A DNA stretch of 64,000 nt, from assembly GCA_963818685.1 (NCBI GenBank), contig CAWFTJ010000001.1, positions 310,001 to 374,000 on the forward strand, written 5' to 3'. The DNA comes from CAJCJE01 sp963818685 (GTDB lineage Bacteria; Actinomycetota; Actinomycetes; Mycobacteriales; Pseudonocardiaceae). The notes under the pieces are model-generated. The model ran no database searches, was not told the DNA's origin, and saw nothing but the letters and a program-made list of their open reading frames with translations. Of this stretch, positions 51,251-60,777 are shown in pieces. The position numbers and the translations under genes are program-made. Each line of letters begins with the position of its first letter. Position 1 is the first letter of the stretch.

Positions 51251-51682
51251 TCACCGACGAGTTTTGGCCGACTTCGGTGATACCAGCCTGGTGCCGTTCC
51301 AGTCGGGGCCGACGCTGATGTTGGAGGTCTGGGCAAGGCCCGCGGTGGGGACCGCTTCGGCGATGTCGCTCGGCTCCACGTGACCATCTCGACCGGACTT
51401 GGGGGTGAGTACCCAGATCACACCATTCTCGGCAATCGGGCTGGTCGCGTCCATCAGGGCATCGACGAGGTCACCGTCGTCCTCTCGCCACCACAGCAGG
51501 ATCACGTCGAGGACCTCGTCGGTGTCCTCGTCGAGCATCTCGCTGCCGATGCGTTCCTCGACGGCGGCACGTACGTCGTCGTCGACGTCCTCGTCCCAAC
51601 CGAACTCTGCAACTACCATGCCCGGCTCGATTCCGAGCCTCTCGGCGATACCGGCCTTGCCGGCATCTTCCGCGGCGACCAC
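51251..51682 (-). CDS. DUF3052 family protein
   Basis: A 143-aa acidic, soluble actinobacterial protein of the DUF3052 family (AGIAERLGIEPGMVVAEFGWDEDVDDDVRAAVE; DVILLWWREDDGDLVDALMDA; GVIWVLTPKSGRDGHVEPSDIAEAV). Function unknown. GTG 51682 was chosen because GGAGGAG lies about 10 bases upstream; a TTG at 51700 would extend it by six residues. It is divergent from aceE. Confidence 0.88.
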   Translation of the reverse strand: MVAAEDAGKAGIAERLGIEPGMVVAEFGWDEDVDDDVRAAVEERIGSEMLDEDTDEVLDVILLWWREDDGDLVDALMDATSPIAENGVIWVLTPKSGRDGHVEPSDIAEAVPTAGLAQTSNISVGPDWNGTRLVSPKSAKTRR

Positions 51683-52129
51683 GGCTTGCCTCTCCTCCAA
51701 CTACGCCAGTGCGGCAGCCGTCGCCTGGCTGGCTGGCCGCCGCACATAGATTTGCCCTACACCGTTGCCGGATAGCGAACACTGCGCGACGCCGTTGCGC
51801 AACCGTTCTAACCGGGACACGCCGGTAAGGAGTTGGCAAAGATACGCTTTCGCGACGATACGGCCGCTGATCTGGACCGAAAGTGAGCCGAAAGAGGCCA
51901 ACGCGCGATGTGCGCGCGACCGGCGTCGACGTGACGATCCGGTGTCCGGTCGGGGCCGCCGACGGCCTAGGGTGAGGGCCACCACCACGCCACAACCGCG
52001 GTGTCGGGAACGATACAGCGGCTACTCGCGGGTAGCGCTCCGCTGAGCGCATAGTGTGGGCATCGGGAATGGGCGACGCCGCCGGTGATCGGTCGCGTCG
52101 CGTGGAGCTAAACCAGGCGAGGAGATCCC
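51683..52129. other. 447-bp divergent intergenic region, DUF3052-aceE
   Basis: No gene is supported here; short ORFs on both strands lack ribosome-binding sites. A possible promoter for aceE is TTGGCA (51833) with GATACG (51857). No operator repeat was recognised. Confidence 0.4.
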
Positions 52130-54907
52130 TTGGCCCCGCAGAACAGCCGAGGCGACGGTTCCGGCACACCGGCGCGGGTACGCGTCATCCGGGACGGCAT
52201 TGCCACGCATCTGCCTGACATCGACCCTGCCGAGACCGGTGAGTGGCTGGAGTCGTTCGACGCCGTCCTTGACGCGGCAGGCAAGCAGCGAGCCCGCTAC
52301 CTGATGCTGCGGCTGTTGGAGCGGGCGCGTGAGCGACGCGTCGCAGTACCGGCGTTGACCAGCACCGACTACGTGAACACCATCCCGCCGGAGCGCGAAC
52401 CGTGGTTCCCCGGCGACGAGGAGGTCGAACGCCGCTACCGGGCGTGGATCCGGTGGAACGCGGCCATGACCGTGCACCGCGCGCAGCGCCCCGGCGTGGG
52501 TGTCGGTGGTCACATCTCGACCTACGCCTCCTCGGCGACCCTCTACGAGGTGGGCTTCAACTGGTTCTTCCGGGGCAAGGACCACCCGGGCGGCGGCGAC
52601 CAGATCTACATCCAGGGGCACGCCTCCCCCGGTATCTACGCCCGCGCGTTCCTGGAGGGGCGGCTGTCCGCGAGCCAGCTGGACGGCTTCCGGCAGGAGT
52701 ATTCGCACGCAGGTCCGGGCGGCGGCCTGCCGTCCTATCCGCACCCGCGCCTGATGCCGGACTTCTGGGAGTTCCCGACGGTGTCCATGGGGCTTGGCCC
52801 GATGAACGCCATCTACCAGGCACGGTTCAACCGCTACCTGCACGACCGCGGCATCGCGGACACCTCGCAGCAGCACGTGTGGGCGTTCCTCGGCGACGGC
52901 GAGATGGACGAGGCGGAGTCGCGCGGCCTCGTGCACGTCGCGGCCAACGAGGGCCTTGACAACCTGACCTTCGTCATCAACTGCAATCTGCAGCGCCTCG
53001 ACGGGCCGGTACGCGGCAACGGCAAGATCATCCAGGAGCTGGAGTCGTTCTTCCACGGCGCGGGCTGGAACGTGATCAAGGCGATCTGGGGCCGCGAGTG
53101 GGATCCGCTGCTGGCCGCGGACCGCGACGGCGCGCTGATCAACCTGATGAACACCACGCTGGACGGCGACTACCAGACCTACAAGGCCAACGACGGCGCC
53201 TACGTGCGTGAGCACTTCTTCGGCCGGGACCCCCGGACCAAGGAGATGGTCGCGAACATGAGCGACCAGGACATCTGGAACCTCAAGCGTGGTGGCCACG
53301 ACTACCGCAAGATGTTCGCCGCCTACCAGGCCGCGCTGGAGCACCACGGCCAGCCGACGGTGATCCTGGCCAAGACCATCAAGGGTTACGGCCTCGGCCC
53401 GCACTTCGCCGGGCGCAACGCGACCCACCAGATGAAGAAGATGACGCTGGAGGATCTCAAGCTCTTCCGCGACGAGATGCACATCCCCATCTCGGACAAG
53501 GAGTTGGAGGCCGACCCGTACCTGCCGCCGTACTACCACCCCGGCCAGGACAACCCGGACATCCAGTACCTGATGGAGCGGCGGCGTCGGCTGGGCGGGT
53601 TCCTGCCGGAGCGGCGGGCCAAGTCCAAGGCGCTGGTGCTGCCCGGCGACAAGGTCTACGACGTGGTGCGCAGGGGGTCCGGCAAGCAGGAGGTCGCCAC
53701 CACCATGGCGTTCGTCCGGCTGGTCCGCGACCTGGCCAAGGACCCGAACATCGGCGCGCGCGTCGTGCCGATCATCCCGGACGAGGCCAGGACCTTCGGC
53801 ATGGACTCGATGTTCCCCACGCAGAAGATCTACAACCCGCACGGCCAGCTCTACACCTCGGTGGATGCCCAGCTGATGCTGGCGTACAAGGAGAGCGAGC
53901 AGGGCCAACTGCTGCACGAGGGAATCAACGAGGCCGGGTCGACCGCGTCGTTCACGGCGGTCGGCACGTCGTACGCGACGCACGGCGAGCCGATGATCCC
54001 GATCTACATCTTCTACTCGATGTTCGGCTTCCAGCGGACCGGTGACGGTTTGTGGGCGGCGGGCGACCAGATGGCGCGCGGGTTCGTGCTCGGCGCGACC
54101 GCTGGCCGGACCACGCTGACCGGTGAAGGGCTGCAGCACGCGGACGGGCATTCGCTGCTGCTCGCGGCCACCAATCCGGCGGTGGTCTCCTACGACGCGG
54201 CGTGGTCGTTCGAGATCGCGCATATCGTCAAGGACGGGCTGCGCCGGATGTACGGAGAGCAGGCGGAGAACGTCTTCTACTACTTGACCGTCTACAACGA
54301 GCCCTACGTGCAGCCTGCCGAGCCGGAGAACCTGGACGTCGAGGGCCTGCTGCGTGGTCTGTACCGCTACGCACAGGCCCCGGAGGGCGACGGGCCGAGG
54401 GCGCAGATCCTGGTGTCCGGCGTGACCATGCCGGACGCGCTGCGCGCGCAGGAGATGCTGCGCGAGGAGTGGGGCGTACGGGCCGACGTGTGGTCGGCGA
54501 CGTCCTGGTCGGAGCTGCGCAGGGAGGCCGTCGAGGTCGACCGGTTCAACCTGCTGCACCCGCAGGCCGAGCCGCGCGTGCCGTACGTGACGCAGGTCCT
54601 TGGCCAGACCGATGGTCCGGTGTTGGCGGTGTCGGACTGGATGCGCGCGGTGCCGGACCTGATCCGGCCGTGGGTGCCGGGCCAGATGGTCACGCTGGGC
54701 ACAGACGGGTTCGGCTTCTCCGACACTCGGCCTGCTGCGCGGCGGTACTTCCTGGTGGACGCCCAGTCGATCACGGTGGGCGTGCTGGCCGCGTTGGCCA
54801 AGCGCGGCGAGGTCGCGCAGGAGAAGGTGGTCGAGGCGGCCAGGCGGTATCAGTTGGACGATCCACAGGCCGCTGGTCCGCAGACCTCAGATTCGGGCGT
54901 CGCGTAG
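52130..54907 (+). CDS. aceE: Pyruvate dehydrogenase E1 component, homodimeric type
   Basis: This 925-aa AceE-type E1 enzyme decarboxylates pyruvate with thiamine diphosphate and passes the acetyl group to E2. The thiamine-binding motif is GDGEMDEAESRG with NCNLQRLDGP; HISTYASSATLYEVGFNWFFRG and GRDPRTKEMVANMSDQDIWNLKRGGHD are characteristic. Full length for actinobacterial AceE. The TTG start follows GGCGAGGAGATCCC, a good ribosome-binding site. It stands alone, without E2 or E3 genes, as is usual in actinobacteria. A terminator follows. Confidence 0.96.
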   Translation: MAPQNSRGDGSGTPARVRVIRDGIATHLPDIDPAETGEWLESFDAVLDAAGKQRARYLMLRLLERARERRVAVPALTSTDYVNTIPPEREPWFPGDEEVERRYRAWIRWNAAMTVHRAQRPGVGVGGHISTYASSATLYEVGFNWFFRGKDHPGGGDQIYIQGHASPGIYARAFLEGRLSASQLDGFRQEYSHAGPGGGLPSYPHPRLMPDFWEFPTVSMGLGPMNAIYQARFNRYLHDRGIADTSQQHVWAFLGDGEMDEAESRGLVHVAANEGLDNLTFVINCNLQRLDGPVRGNGKIIQELESFFHGAGWNVIKAIWGREWDPLLAADRDGALINLMNTTLDGDYQTYKANDGAYVREHFFGRDPRTKEMVANMSDQDIWNLKRGGHDYRKMFAAYQAALEHHGQPTVILAKTIKGYGLGPHFAGRNATHQMKKMTLEDLKLFRDEMHIPISDKELEADPYLPPYYHPGQDNPDIQYLMERRRRLGGFLPERRAKSKALVLPGDKVYDVVRRGSGKQEVATTMAFVRLVRDLAKDPNIGARVVPIIPDEARTFGMDSMFPTQKIYNPHGQLYTSVDAQLMLAYKESEQGQLLHEGINEAGSTASFTAVGTSYATHGEPMIPIYIFYSMFGFQRTGDGLWAAGDQMARGFVLGATAGRTTLTGEGLQHADGHSLLLAATNPAVVSYDAAWSFEIAHIVKDGLRRMYGEQAENVFYYLTVYNEPYVQPAEPENLDVEGLLRGLYRYAQAPEGDGPRAQILVSGVTMPDALRAQEMLREEWGVRADVWSATSWSELRREAVEVDRFNLLHPQAEPRVPYVTQVLGQTDGPVLAVSDWMRAVPDLIRPWVPGQMVTLGTDGFGFSDTRPAARRYFLVDAQSITVGVLAALAKRGEVAQEKVVEAARRYQLDDPQAAGPQTSDSGVA

Positions 54908-54924
54908 GCGCGGTAGCGCAAGCA

Positions 54925-54967
54925 GGCGCCCCTTCCGGATCTTCTTCCGGGAGGGGCGCCATCTTTT
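54925..54967 (+). terminator. Terminator after aceE
   Basis: The stem GGCGCCCCTTCCGG with its near-complement (54925-54960) is followed by ATCTTTTT, a proper T-run. Confidence 0.85.
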
Positions 54968-54980
54968 TATGCCAGCAACT

Positions 54981-55610
54981 TCATGCCCGCAACGCCGCCG
55001 CTTCGCGACGGGCGGTGCGCGTCCAGTCGAGCCAGCCGCGGATCACCAGCACGGCGAAGACCACGTAGACGGCGGCGCTGAAGAACAGGTGCGAGCTGAT
55101 CTGCAACGGGACGCCGACCGCGTCGACCAGCAGCCAGACGATCCAGAAGTCGACGAGGCCGAGCCCCTGAGCGGCGAACGCGACCACGGTGCCGACGAAG
55201 ATCCACGCGTCCGGCCATGGTGCCCAGGAGGCGTGCAGGTCGGTGAGCAGTAGGGCCATGCCGACGGTGCCGACGACCAGAGCGGCGAGCACGGCGAGCC
55301 GTTCGCGGGCGGTCGCCTTGCGAACGACGAGGCCGTACACCGGGTCGCGCTGCTTGGTTCGGCTCCACGCCCACCAGCCGTAGACGGAGATGGCGAAGAT
55401 GACGACCTGCCGGCTGGCCAGGCCGCCGAGCTGGGCGGAGGTGTAGACGGCGAACAGCAGCACGGTCGCGCCCAGCTGCACCGGCCACGTCCACAGGGTG
55501 CGGCGTTTGGCAAGGAAGACGACGGCGAGCGCACAGAGTTGGCCGAAGAACTCGGCGTAGGAGACCTTCTCCCCCAACAACGAGAAACCGTTGTTCAGCA
55601 ACACGTCCAC
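54981..55610 (-). CDS. pnuC: Nicotinamide riboside transporter PnuC
   Basis: This 209-aa PnuC-type membrane facilitator for nicotinamide riboside or a related vitamin has about seven hydrophobic segments. The family signature is VYGWWAWSR, with KVSYAEFFGQL and LVDFWIVWLLVDAVGVPLQ. The start GTG 55610 follows GGAAGGG with seven bases; the ORF extends further upstream without a ribosome-binding site. It is convergent with aceE. No NAD-sensing riboswitch was recognised upstream, but a 14-bp inverted repeat lies at 55729-55765. Confidence 0.88.
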   Translation of the reverse strand: MDVLLNNGFSLLGEKVSYAEFFGQLCALAVVFLAKRRTLWTWPVQLGATVLLFAVYTSAQLGGLASRQVVIFAISVYGWWAWSRTKQRDPVYGLVVRKATARERLAVLAALVVGTVGMALLLTDLHASWAPWPDAWIFVGTVVAFAAQGLGLVDFWIVWLLVDAVGVPLQISSHLFFSAAVYVVFAVLVIRGWLDWTRTARREAAALRA

Positions 55611-55728
55611 GGCGTGGCCCTTCCGCGTGCGTGCCTCCCGTCCGGACTCTGGAGCGCACGACTCCTGACCACTGAGAACATGCCATCGACGCCGGGATAT
55701 TCCCTGGTGAACGTGACCAACAAGACGG

Positions 55729-55765
55729 GAGGTCTGCTCGGCACGCAGAGCGCCGAGCAGACCTC
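55729..55765. other. 14-bp inverted repeat upstream of pnuC and fasR
   Basis: GAGGTCTGCTCGGC (55729-55742) pairs with 55752-55765 across a 9-nt loop. It lies in the divergent pnuC-fasR gap, 119 bp before the pnuC start. There is no T-run on either strand, so its role (attenuator, operator or plain hairpin) is open. Confidence 0.5.
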
Positions 55766-55944
55766 TCTCCCCGGTCCCCACCGGTGAATTCCACTATGGA
55801 CTGATCTTGGCGCGCTCGCCAGGCCGGAGCGCACGTTTCGCCCGATCGAATGATCAGATTGACCATTCCGGGCGCGCAGGTGCACCACGAACGCATCGTG
55901 CCACCGTCGGGTCGGCACCGGGGACTCGTGTAATTCTTAGGGGC

Positions 55945-57139
55945 ATGAGCGGAGCCCCTGTGCAAGGACCGGTGTCGCGGGGCACGCTGCAGGCGATCGA
56001 GCGGGCCTCTGGCAAGCTCGCCGCGACCAGCGTGGCGACCATGGAAGCGCGGATGCCGTGGTTCGCGAAGATGCCGGCGGACCGGCGGGCCAGCGTGCTG
56101 CTGATCGTGCAGACCGGGGTGGCCGGGTTCGTCGAGTGGTTCCACGATCCGCAGACCGCGTTCAAGCTCTCGGTGGACGCGTTCCGCACCGCGCCGCGCG
56201 ACCTGTACCGGTCGATGAACCTGCGGCACACGGTCGAACTGGTCCGGATCGCGCTGGAGATCCTGGAGCAGGAGCTGCCGGAGTTGGGCGCGAACGAGCG
56301 GGAGCGCGCGGTGCTGACCGAGGCGATCCTGCGTTACGGCCGGGAGATCGCGTTCGCAGCGGCCACCACGTACGCGGGCGCGGCCGAGGCACGCGGCGCG
56401 TGGGACGCGCGACTGGAGGCGCTGGTCGTCGATGGCGTCGTGCGTGGCGACGCCGAGGAGTCGCTGCTGTCCAGGGCCGCCGCGCTCGGCTGGGGGCCGA
56501 GCGACGAGGCGACCGTGGTGGTCGGCAAGCCGTCCGCGGACGACCCGCCGACCGTGATCTACGGGGTGCGCAGCAGGGCGGCGCGGCTGGGCAGGCCGGT
56601 GCTGTTGAGCGTGCAGGGCAGCAGGCTGGTGGTGGTGCTGGGCGGGCACACCGACGAGGTGGCGGACGCCGACCTGTTGACCAAGCTGGCCGAGGTGTTC
56701 GGGCCCGGCCCTGTGGTGGCCGGGCCGACCGTGGCGAACCTGGGTGACGCGCATCGCAGCGCGACCGACGCGCTGTCCGGGTTACGCGCCGTGGTCGGCT
56801 GGCCGGCCGCGCCGCGACCGGTGCGCGCGGCCGACCTGTTGCCGGAGCGGGCGCTGGCCGGGGATGCCGGAGGCGGAGCGGCAGCTGATCGAGCAGGTGG
56901 CGCGGCCGTTGGAGGAGGCAGGCGGCGAGCTGCTGGAAACGGTGGACGCCTACCTGGACACCGGCGGCACGCTGGAGGCGTGCAGCCGGCGACTGTTCGT
57001 GCACGCCAACACGGTGCGTTACCGGCTGCGCAAGGCGACGGAGCTGACCGGACGCAACGCGGCCGACCCGAGGGACGCGTTGGTCTTGCGAATCGGGCTC
57101 GCGGTCGGCAGGCTGGCACGGGCGCGAGGTGACTGGTAG
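55945..57139 (+). CDS. fasR: PucR/CdaR-type regulator of fatty-acid synthesis (FasR), one frameshift as read
   Basis: This is a homologue of the PucR-like activator FasR, which in Streptomyces drives the adjoining fabD-fabH-acpP-fabF operon. The N-terminal and middle regions (MPWFAKMPADRRASVLLIVQTGVAGFVEWF; IALEILEQELPE) lie in one frame to about 56860. The C-terminal PucR HTH (VDAYLDTGGTLEACSRRLFVHANTVRYRLRKATELTGRN) is in the next frame to 57139. One extra base in GATGCCGG (about 56863) explains it, since removing it restores ALAGDPEAERQLIEQVARPLEEAGGELLETV. Corrected length is about 398 aa. As read the protein would lack its DNA-binding domain, so a sequencing error is likely for a gene of this importance. 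Confidence 0.85.
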
Positions 57140-57199
57140 CCGGCGGCTACGTGAAACCCACAACAATTTCGGCTCGCGGGTGCCCTTCTACCTGCGATG

Positions 57200-57218
57200 T
57201 TTGTGTCCATCCTACAAA
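57200..57218. promoter_or_regulatory. TTTGT-N9-ACAAA inverted repeat before fabD
   Basis: A 5-bp inverted repeat (57200-57204 with 57214-57218) lies in the fasR-fabD gap, 66-84 bp before the fabD start, where a FasR site would be expected. Proposed on position and symmetry only. Confidence 0.35.
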
Positions 57219-57284
57219 GACGGCACCGGGACTTGGTGACCCCCAGCATCACCGCGCCCTGGCTGGAAGGTGTTGGCTTACAGA

Positions 57285-58208
57285 GTGATCGCACTCCTCG
57301 CGCCGGGCCAGGGTGCCCAGAAACCGGCGATGTTGACCCCGTGGCTGGAGCTCGACGGCGTCGAGGCGCTGCTGCGCGGCTGGTCCGACGCGATCGGGCT
57401 GGACCTGGTCCGTCTTGGGACGACCGCGGACGCCGAGGAGATCAAGGACACCGCGATCACCCAGCCGCTGATCGTCGCGGCCTCGCTGGTCGCCTTCACC
57501 GAGCTGACCAAGCGCGTCGACGTGCCGGTGGACACACTGGTCGCCGGCCACTCGATCGGTGAACTCGCGGCGAGCGCGGTGGCCGGCGTGTTCGACCTGG
57601 GCGACGCGGTGGCGCTGGCCGCGGTGCGCGGTGCGGCGATGGCCGCGGCCTGCGCGCTGGAGCCGACCGGCATGGCCGCGCTGATGGGCGGCGAGGCGGA
57701 CGTGGTGCTGACCAGGCTCGCCGAACTGGACCTGACCCCGGCGAACATGAACGGCGCGGGCCAGATCGTGGTCGCCGGCTCGCTGGCGTCGTTGGCCAAG
57801 CTCAAGGAGAACCAGCCCGAGGGCACCAAGCTGATCGAGCTGAAGGTGGCGGGCGCGTTCCACACCGACTACATGGCGCCGGCCGTCGAGGCGCTGCGCG
57901 CGAAGGCCGAGACCGTTGCGGTCAAGGACCCGGTCCGGCCGCTTTTGTCCAATGCGGACGGAACGGTGGTGCTGGATGGCACGGAACTGCTGCGTAGGCT
58001 GGTCGCGCAGGTGACGCTGCCGGTGCGGTGGGACAGGTGCATGGCGACCATGGCCGAGCGCGGCGTGACAACGACCGTCGAACTGACCCCGTCCGGCGCC
58101 CTGTCCGGCCTGGTCAAGCGTGAACTGAAAGGCACGAAGACCGTGCAGCTGAAGACTCCCGACGACCTGGACAAGGCCGTCGAAGCGTTGGCCGAGGAGA
58201 GCGAATGA
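57285..58208 (+). CDS. fabD: Malonyl-CoA:ACP transacylase
   Basis: FabD of 307 aa from GTG 57285 transfers malonyl from CoA to ACP. The nucleophile Ser is in AGHSIGELAAS, LLAPGQGAQ is the usual N-terminal signature, and the catalytic His is in VAGAFHTDYM. GTG 57270 is an alternative start nearer to GGAAGG, but homologues begin near the chosen site. Its stop overlaps the fabH start (ATGA). First gene of the fab operon. Confidence 0.93.
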   Translation: MIALLAPGQGAQKPAMLTPWLELDGVEALLRGWSDAIGLDLVRLGTTADAEEIKDTAITQPLIVAASLVAFTELTKRVDVPVDTLVAGHSIGELAASAVAGVFDLGDAVALAAVRGAAMAAACALEPTGMAALMGGEADVVLTRLAELDLTPANMNGAGQIVVAGSLASLAKLKENQPEGTKLIELKVAGAFHTDYMAPAVEALRAKAETVAVKDPVRPLLSNADGTVVLDGTELLRRLVAQVTLPVRWDRCMATMAERGVTTTVELTPSGALSGLVKRELKGTKTVQLKTPDDLDKAVEALAEESE

Positions 58209-59200
58209 CCGTGAAGGTCGAGCTCCAGCGGCCCATGGCGAACGTGGCCGGCACCCGCATCCTCGGGACCGGCAGTGCCCAGCCGGACCGGATCGTCACC
58301 AACGACGACCTGGCCAAGGTGATGGACACCAACGACGAGTGGATCCGCGAGCGGGTCGGCATCATCGAGCGCAGGCTGATCGGCCCCGGCGATGACAAGC
58401 AGAAGGTCGTCGACCTCGGCGCGGAGGCCGGGCGCAGGGCACTGGCCGACGCTCGGGTCGATCCGTCCGAAGTAGACACCGTAATCGTGGCGACCTGCAC
58501 GATGCCCAACCAGATCCCGAACGCGGCGGCCACCGTGGCGCACCTGGTCGGCATCGAGGCGCCGGGCGCTTTCGACCTCAACGCCGCGTGTGCCGGGTTC
58601 TGCTACGCGCTCAACACCGCGTCCGACCTGATCCGCGGCGGCTCCGCCGGCAAGGTGCTCGTGGTCGGCGCGGAGAAGTTCACCGACTGGGTGGAGCCGG
58701 TCGACCGGAGCAACGCGATCATCTTCGCGGACGGCGCGGGCGCCGTCGTGGTCGGTCCGTCCGACGAGGCGATGATCGGGCCGGTCAGCTGGGGCAGCGC
58801 GGGTGACCTCGCCGATCTGATCTACATGCGCGAGAACCGCTGGATCTACCAGGAGGGCCAGTCGGTCTTCCGCTGGGCCACGACGCAGGTCGCGCCGATC
58901 GCGTTGCGCGCGCTGGAGGTCGCGGGGCTCAAGCCGTCCGATGTGGACGCGCTCGTGCCGCACCAGGCGAACCTGCGGATCGTGAACGCGATCGCGAAGA
59001 AGCTGCGTTCGGTCGGCGCACGGGAGGACATGGAGGTGGCCGACGACATCGTGTACTCGGGCAACACCTCCTCAGCGTCCATCCCGATGGCCATCGACCA
59101 CATGCGCGCCGCGGGGCGGATCAGCAGTGGTGATGTACTTCTGCTTGTCGGTTTCGGTGCCGGGCTGTCCTACGGCGCTCAGGTCGTGATCAGCCCGTGA
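58205..59200 (+). CDS. fabH: 3-oxoacyl-ACP synthase III
   Basis: FabH of 331 aa starts fatty-acid synthesis by condensing a short acyl-CoA with malonyl-ACP. The catalytic Cys is in LNAACAGFCYALN, His in VPHQANLRI and Asn in YSGNTSSASIP; GFGAGLSYGAQ closes the C-terminus. Its ATG overlaps the fabD stop, indicating translational coupling. Actinobacterial FabH usually accepts branched starters; this cannot be read here. Confidence 0.96.
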   Translation: MTVKVELQRPMANVAGTRILGTGSAQPDRIVTNDDLAKVMDTNDEWIRERVGIIERRLIGPGDDKQKVVDLGAEAGRRALADARVDPSEVDTVIVATCTMPNQIPNAAATVAHLVGIEAPGAFDLNAACAGFCYALNTASDLIRGGSAGKVLVVGAEKFTDWVEPVDRSNAIIFADGAGAVVVGPSDEAMIGPVSWGSAGDLADLIYMRENRWIYQEGQSVFRWATTQVAPIALRALEVAGLKPSDVDALVPHQANLRIVNAIAKKLRSVGAREDMEVADDIVYSGNTSSASIPMAIDHMRAAGRISSGDVLLLVGFGAGLSYGAQVVISP

Positions 59201-59241
59201 CCCAACCCCGAACGTCGAACACACTCAAGGAAGGAACGCAC

Positions 59242-59484
59242 GTGGCGAACGAGGAAATCCAGAAGGAACTGGCGGCGATCGTCGAGGAGATCGCCGGTGT
59301 CGAGGCGGCGTCGGTGACCGAGGACAAGTCCTTCGTGGATGACCTGGACATCGACTCGCTGTCCATGGTCGAGATCGCCGTGCAGGCGGAGGACAAGTTC
59401 GGCGTCAAGATCCCGGACGACGAGCTGGCCAACCTCAAGACCGTCGGCGACGCGGTGAACTACATCGCCAGCAAGTCGGCCTGA
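59242..59484 (+). CDS. acpP: Acyl carrier protein
   Basis: This 80-aa acidic four-helix acyl carrier protein has the phosphopantetheine attachment Ser in DIDSLSMVEIA. It shuttles acyl chains among Fab enzymes. GTG 59242 has AAGGAAGGAACGCAC upstream. It lies between fabH and fabF in the conserved order. Confidence 0.96.
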   Translation: MANEEIQKELAAIVEEIAGVEAASVTEDKSFVDDLDIDSLSMVEIAVQAEDKFGVKIPDDELANLKTVGDAVNYIASKSA

Positions 59485-59504
59485 CTTCTCTGGAGCAGAG
59501 CACC

Positions 59505-60749
59505 ATGAGTTCTGACGACGTTGTCGTCACCGGACTGGGCGCGACGACCCCGCTCGGCGGGGACGTCGCGTCCCTCTGGGACGGCCTGTTGGCCGGTCGG
59601 AGTGGCATCCGCACGATCGAAGCGGACTGGGCGGAGAAGTACGAGCTGCCCTCCCGCATCGCGGGCGCGCTCGCCGTCGAGCCGACCGAGGTACTGCCCA
59701 GGGTCGAGGCACGCCGCCTTGACCGCTGCGAGCAGGTGGCCATGGTCGCGGCGAAGCAGGCGTGGGCGGATGCCGGGTTCGGCGAGAACAACGACGACAG
59801 CGTTGTCGAACCGGAGCGGCTGGGCGTGATCATCGGCACCGGCATCGGTGGCGTGCACACCCTGCTCGACATGGACGACCTGCTGGAAACGGTCGGCCTG
59901 CGCAAGGTGTCGCCGCTGACCGTGCCGATGCTGATGCCCAACGGGCCTGCCGCGCACGTCGGTCTCGCGCTCAAGGCGCGCGCCGGGGTACACGCGCCGG
60001 TCTCCGCGTGCGCGTCCAGCGCCGAGGCGTTGGCCTGGGCGTTCCGCATGCTGAAGATGGGCGAGGCGGACGTGATCGTGGCCGGTGGCGCCGAGGCGGC
60101 CATCACCCCGATCTGCATGGCCGGGTTCTGCCAGGCGCGGACCATGAGCACCCGCAACGACGAGCCGGAACGGGCCTCCCGCCCGCTGGACGCCGGCCGG
60201 GACGGTTTCGTGCTCGGCGAGGGCGCCGGCGCCCTGGTGCTGGAGCGCGGCGAGTACGCGCGGGCCAGGGGCGCGCGGATCTACGGCAAGCTCGCCGGCA
60301 TCGGCACCAGCTCGGACGGCTACCACATCACCGCACCCGATCCGGAGGGTGCCGGCCAGATCAGGGCGGTCAGGGCCGCGCTGCGCAGCGCCGACCTCTC
60401 CCCCGCCGACATCGGCCACGTGAACCTGCACGCGACGTCCACCCCGGTGGGTGACCCGGCCGAGGCGGCGATGGTGCGCAAGGCCATCGGCGAGCACGCC
60501 ATCCTGACCGCGCCCAAGGGTTCGCTCGGGCACCTGCTCGGCGCGTCCGGCGCGGTCGAGTCGATCGCCTGCCTGCTCTCCGTGCGCGAGGGCCTCATCC
60601 CGCCCACCGCGAACCTGGAGAACCTGGACCCGGCCGTCGACCTGGACGTGGTCTCCGGCGAGCCGCGCAAGGTCGAGTTGACGGCCGCCGTCAACGACTC
60701 GTTCGGGTTCGGCGGGCACAACGTCGCGCTGGTCTTCACCAACGCGTAA
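59505..60749 (+). CDS. fabF: 3-oxoacyl-ACP synthase II
   Basis: FabF of 414 aa elongates acyl-ACP by condensation with malonyl-ACP. The catalytic triad is visible: Cys in VSACASSAEAL, His in HATSTPVGDPAE and His in KGSLGHLLGASGAVE; NDSFGFGGHNVAL is the usual C-terminal motif. The ATG lies 20 bp after acpP with TGGAGCAGAG upstream. Last gene of the fab operon; DUF3145 follows nearby on the opposite strand. Confidence 0.96.
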   Translation: MSSDDVVVTGLGATTPLGGDVASLWDGLLAGRSGIRTIEADWAEKYELPSRIAGALAVEPTEVLPRVEARRLDRCEQVAMVAAKQAWADAGFGENNDDSVVEPERLGVIIGTGIGGVHTLLDMDDLLETVGLRKVSPLTVPMLMPNGPAAHVGLALKARAGVHAPVSACASSAEALAWAFRMLKMGEADVIVAGGAEAAITPICMAGFCQARTMSTRNDEPERASRPLDAGRDGFVLGEGAGALVLERGEYARARGARIYGKLAGIGTSSDGYHITAPDPEGAGQIRAVRAALRSADLSPADIGHVNLHATSTPVGDPAEAAMVRKAIGEHAILTAPKGSLGHLLGASGAVESIACLLSVREGLIPPTANLENLDPAVDLDVVSGEPRKVELTAAVNDSFGFGGHNVALVFTNA

Positions 60750-60777
60750 TTCCCCTCGCGCGCGGTGTCTCAGCGGT

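Noticed and set aside
52022..54559. 845-codon minus-strand frame opposite aceE
   Set aside because: Same high-GC shadow effect; the sense strand encodes an unambiguous AceE.
54981..55800. NAD-type riboswitch controlling pnuC
   Set aside because: A 14-bp hairpin exists, but no conserved riboswitch core was recognised and no T-run follows on the pnuC strand.
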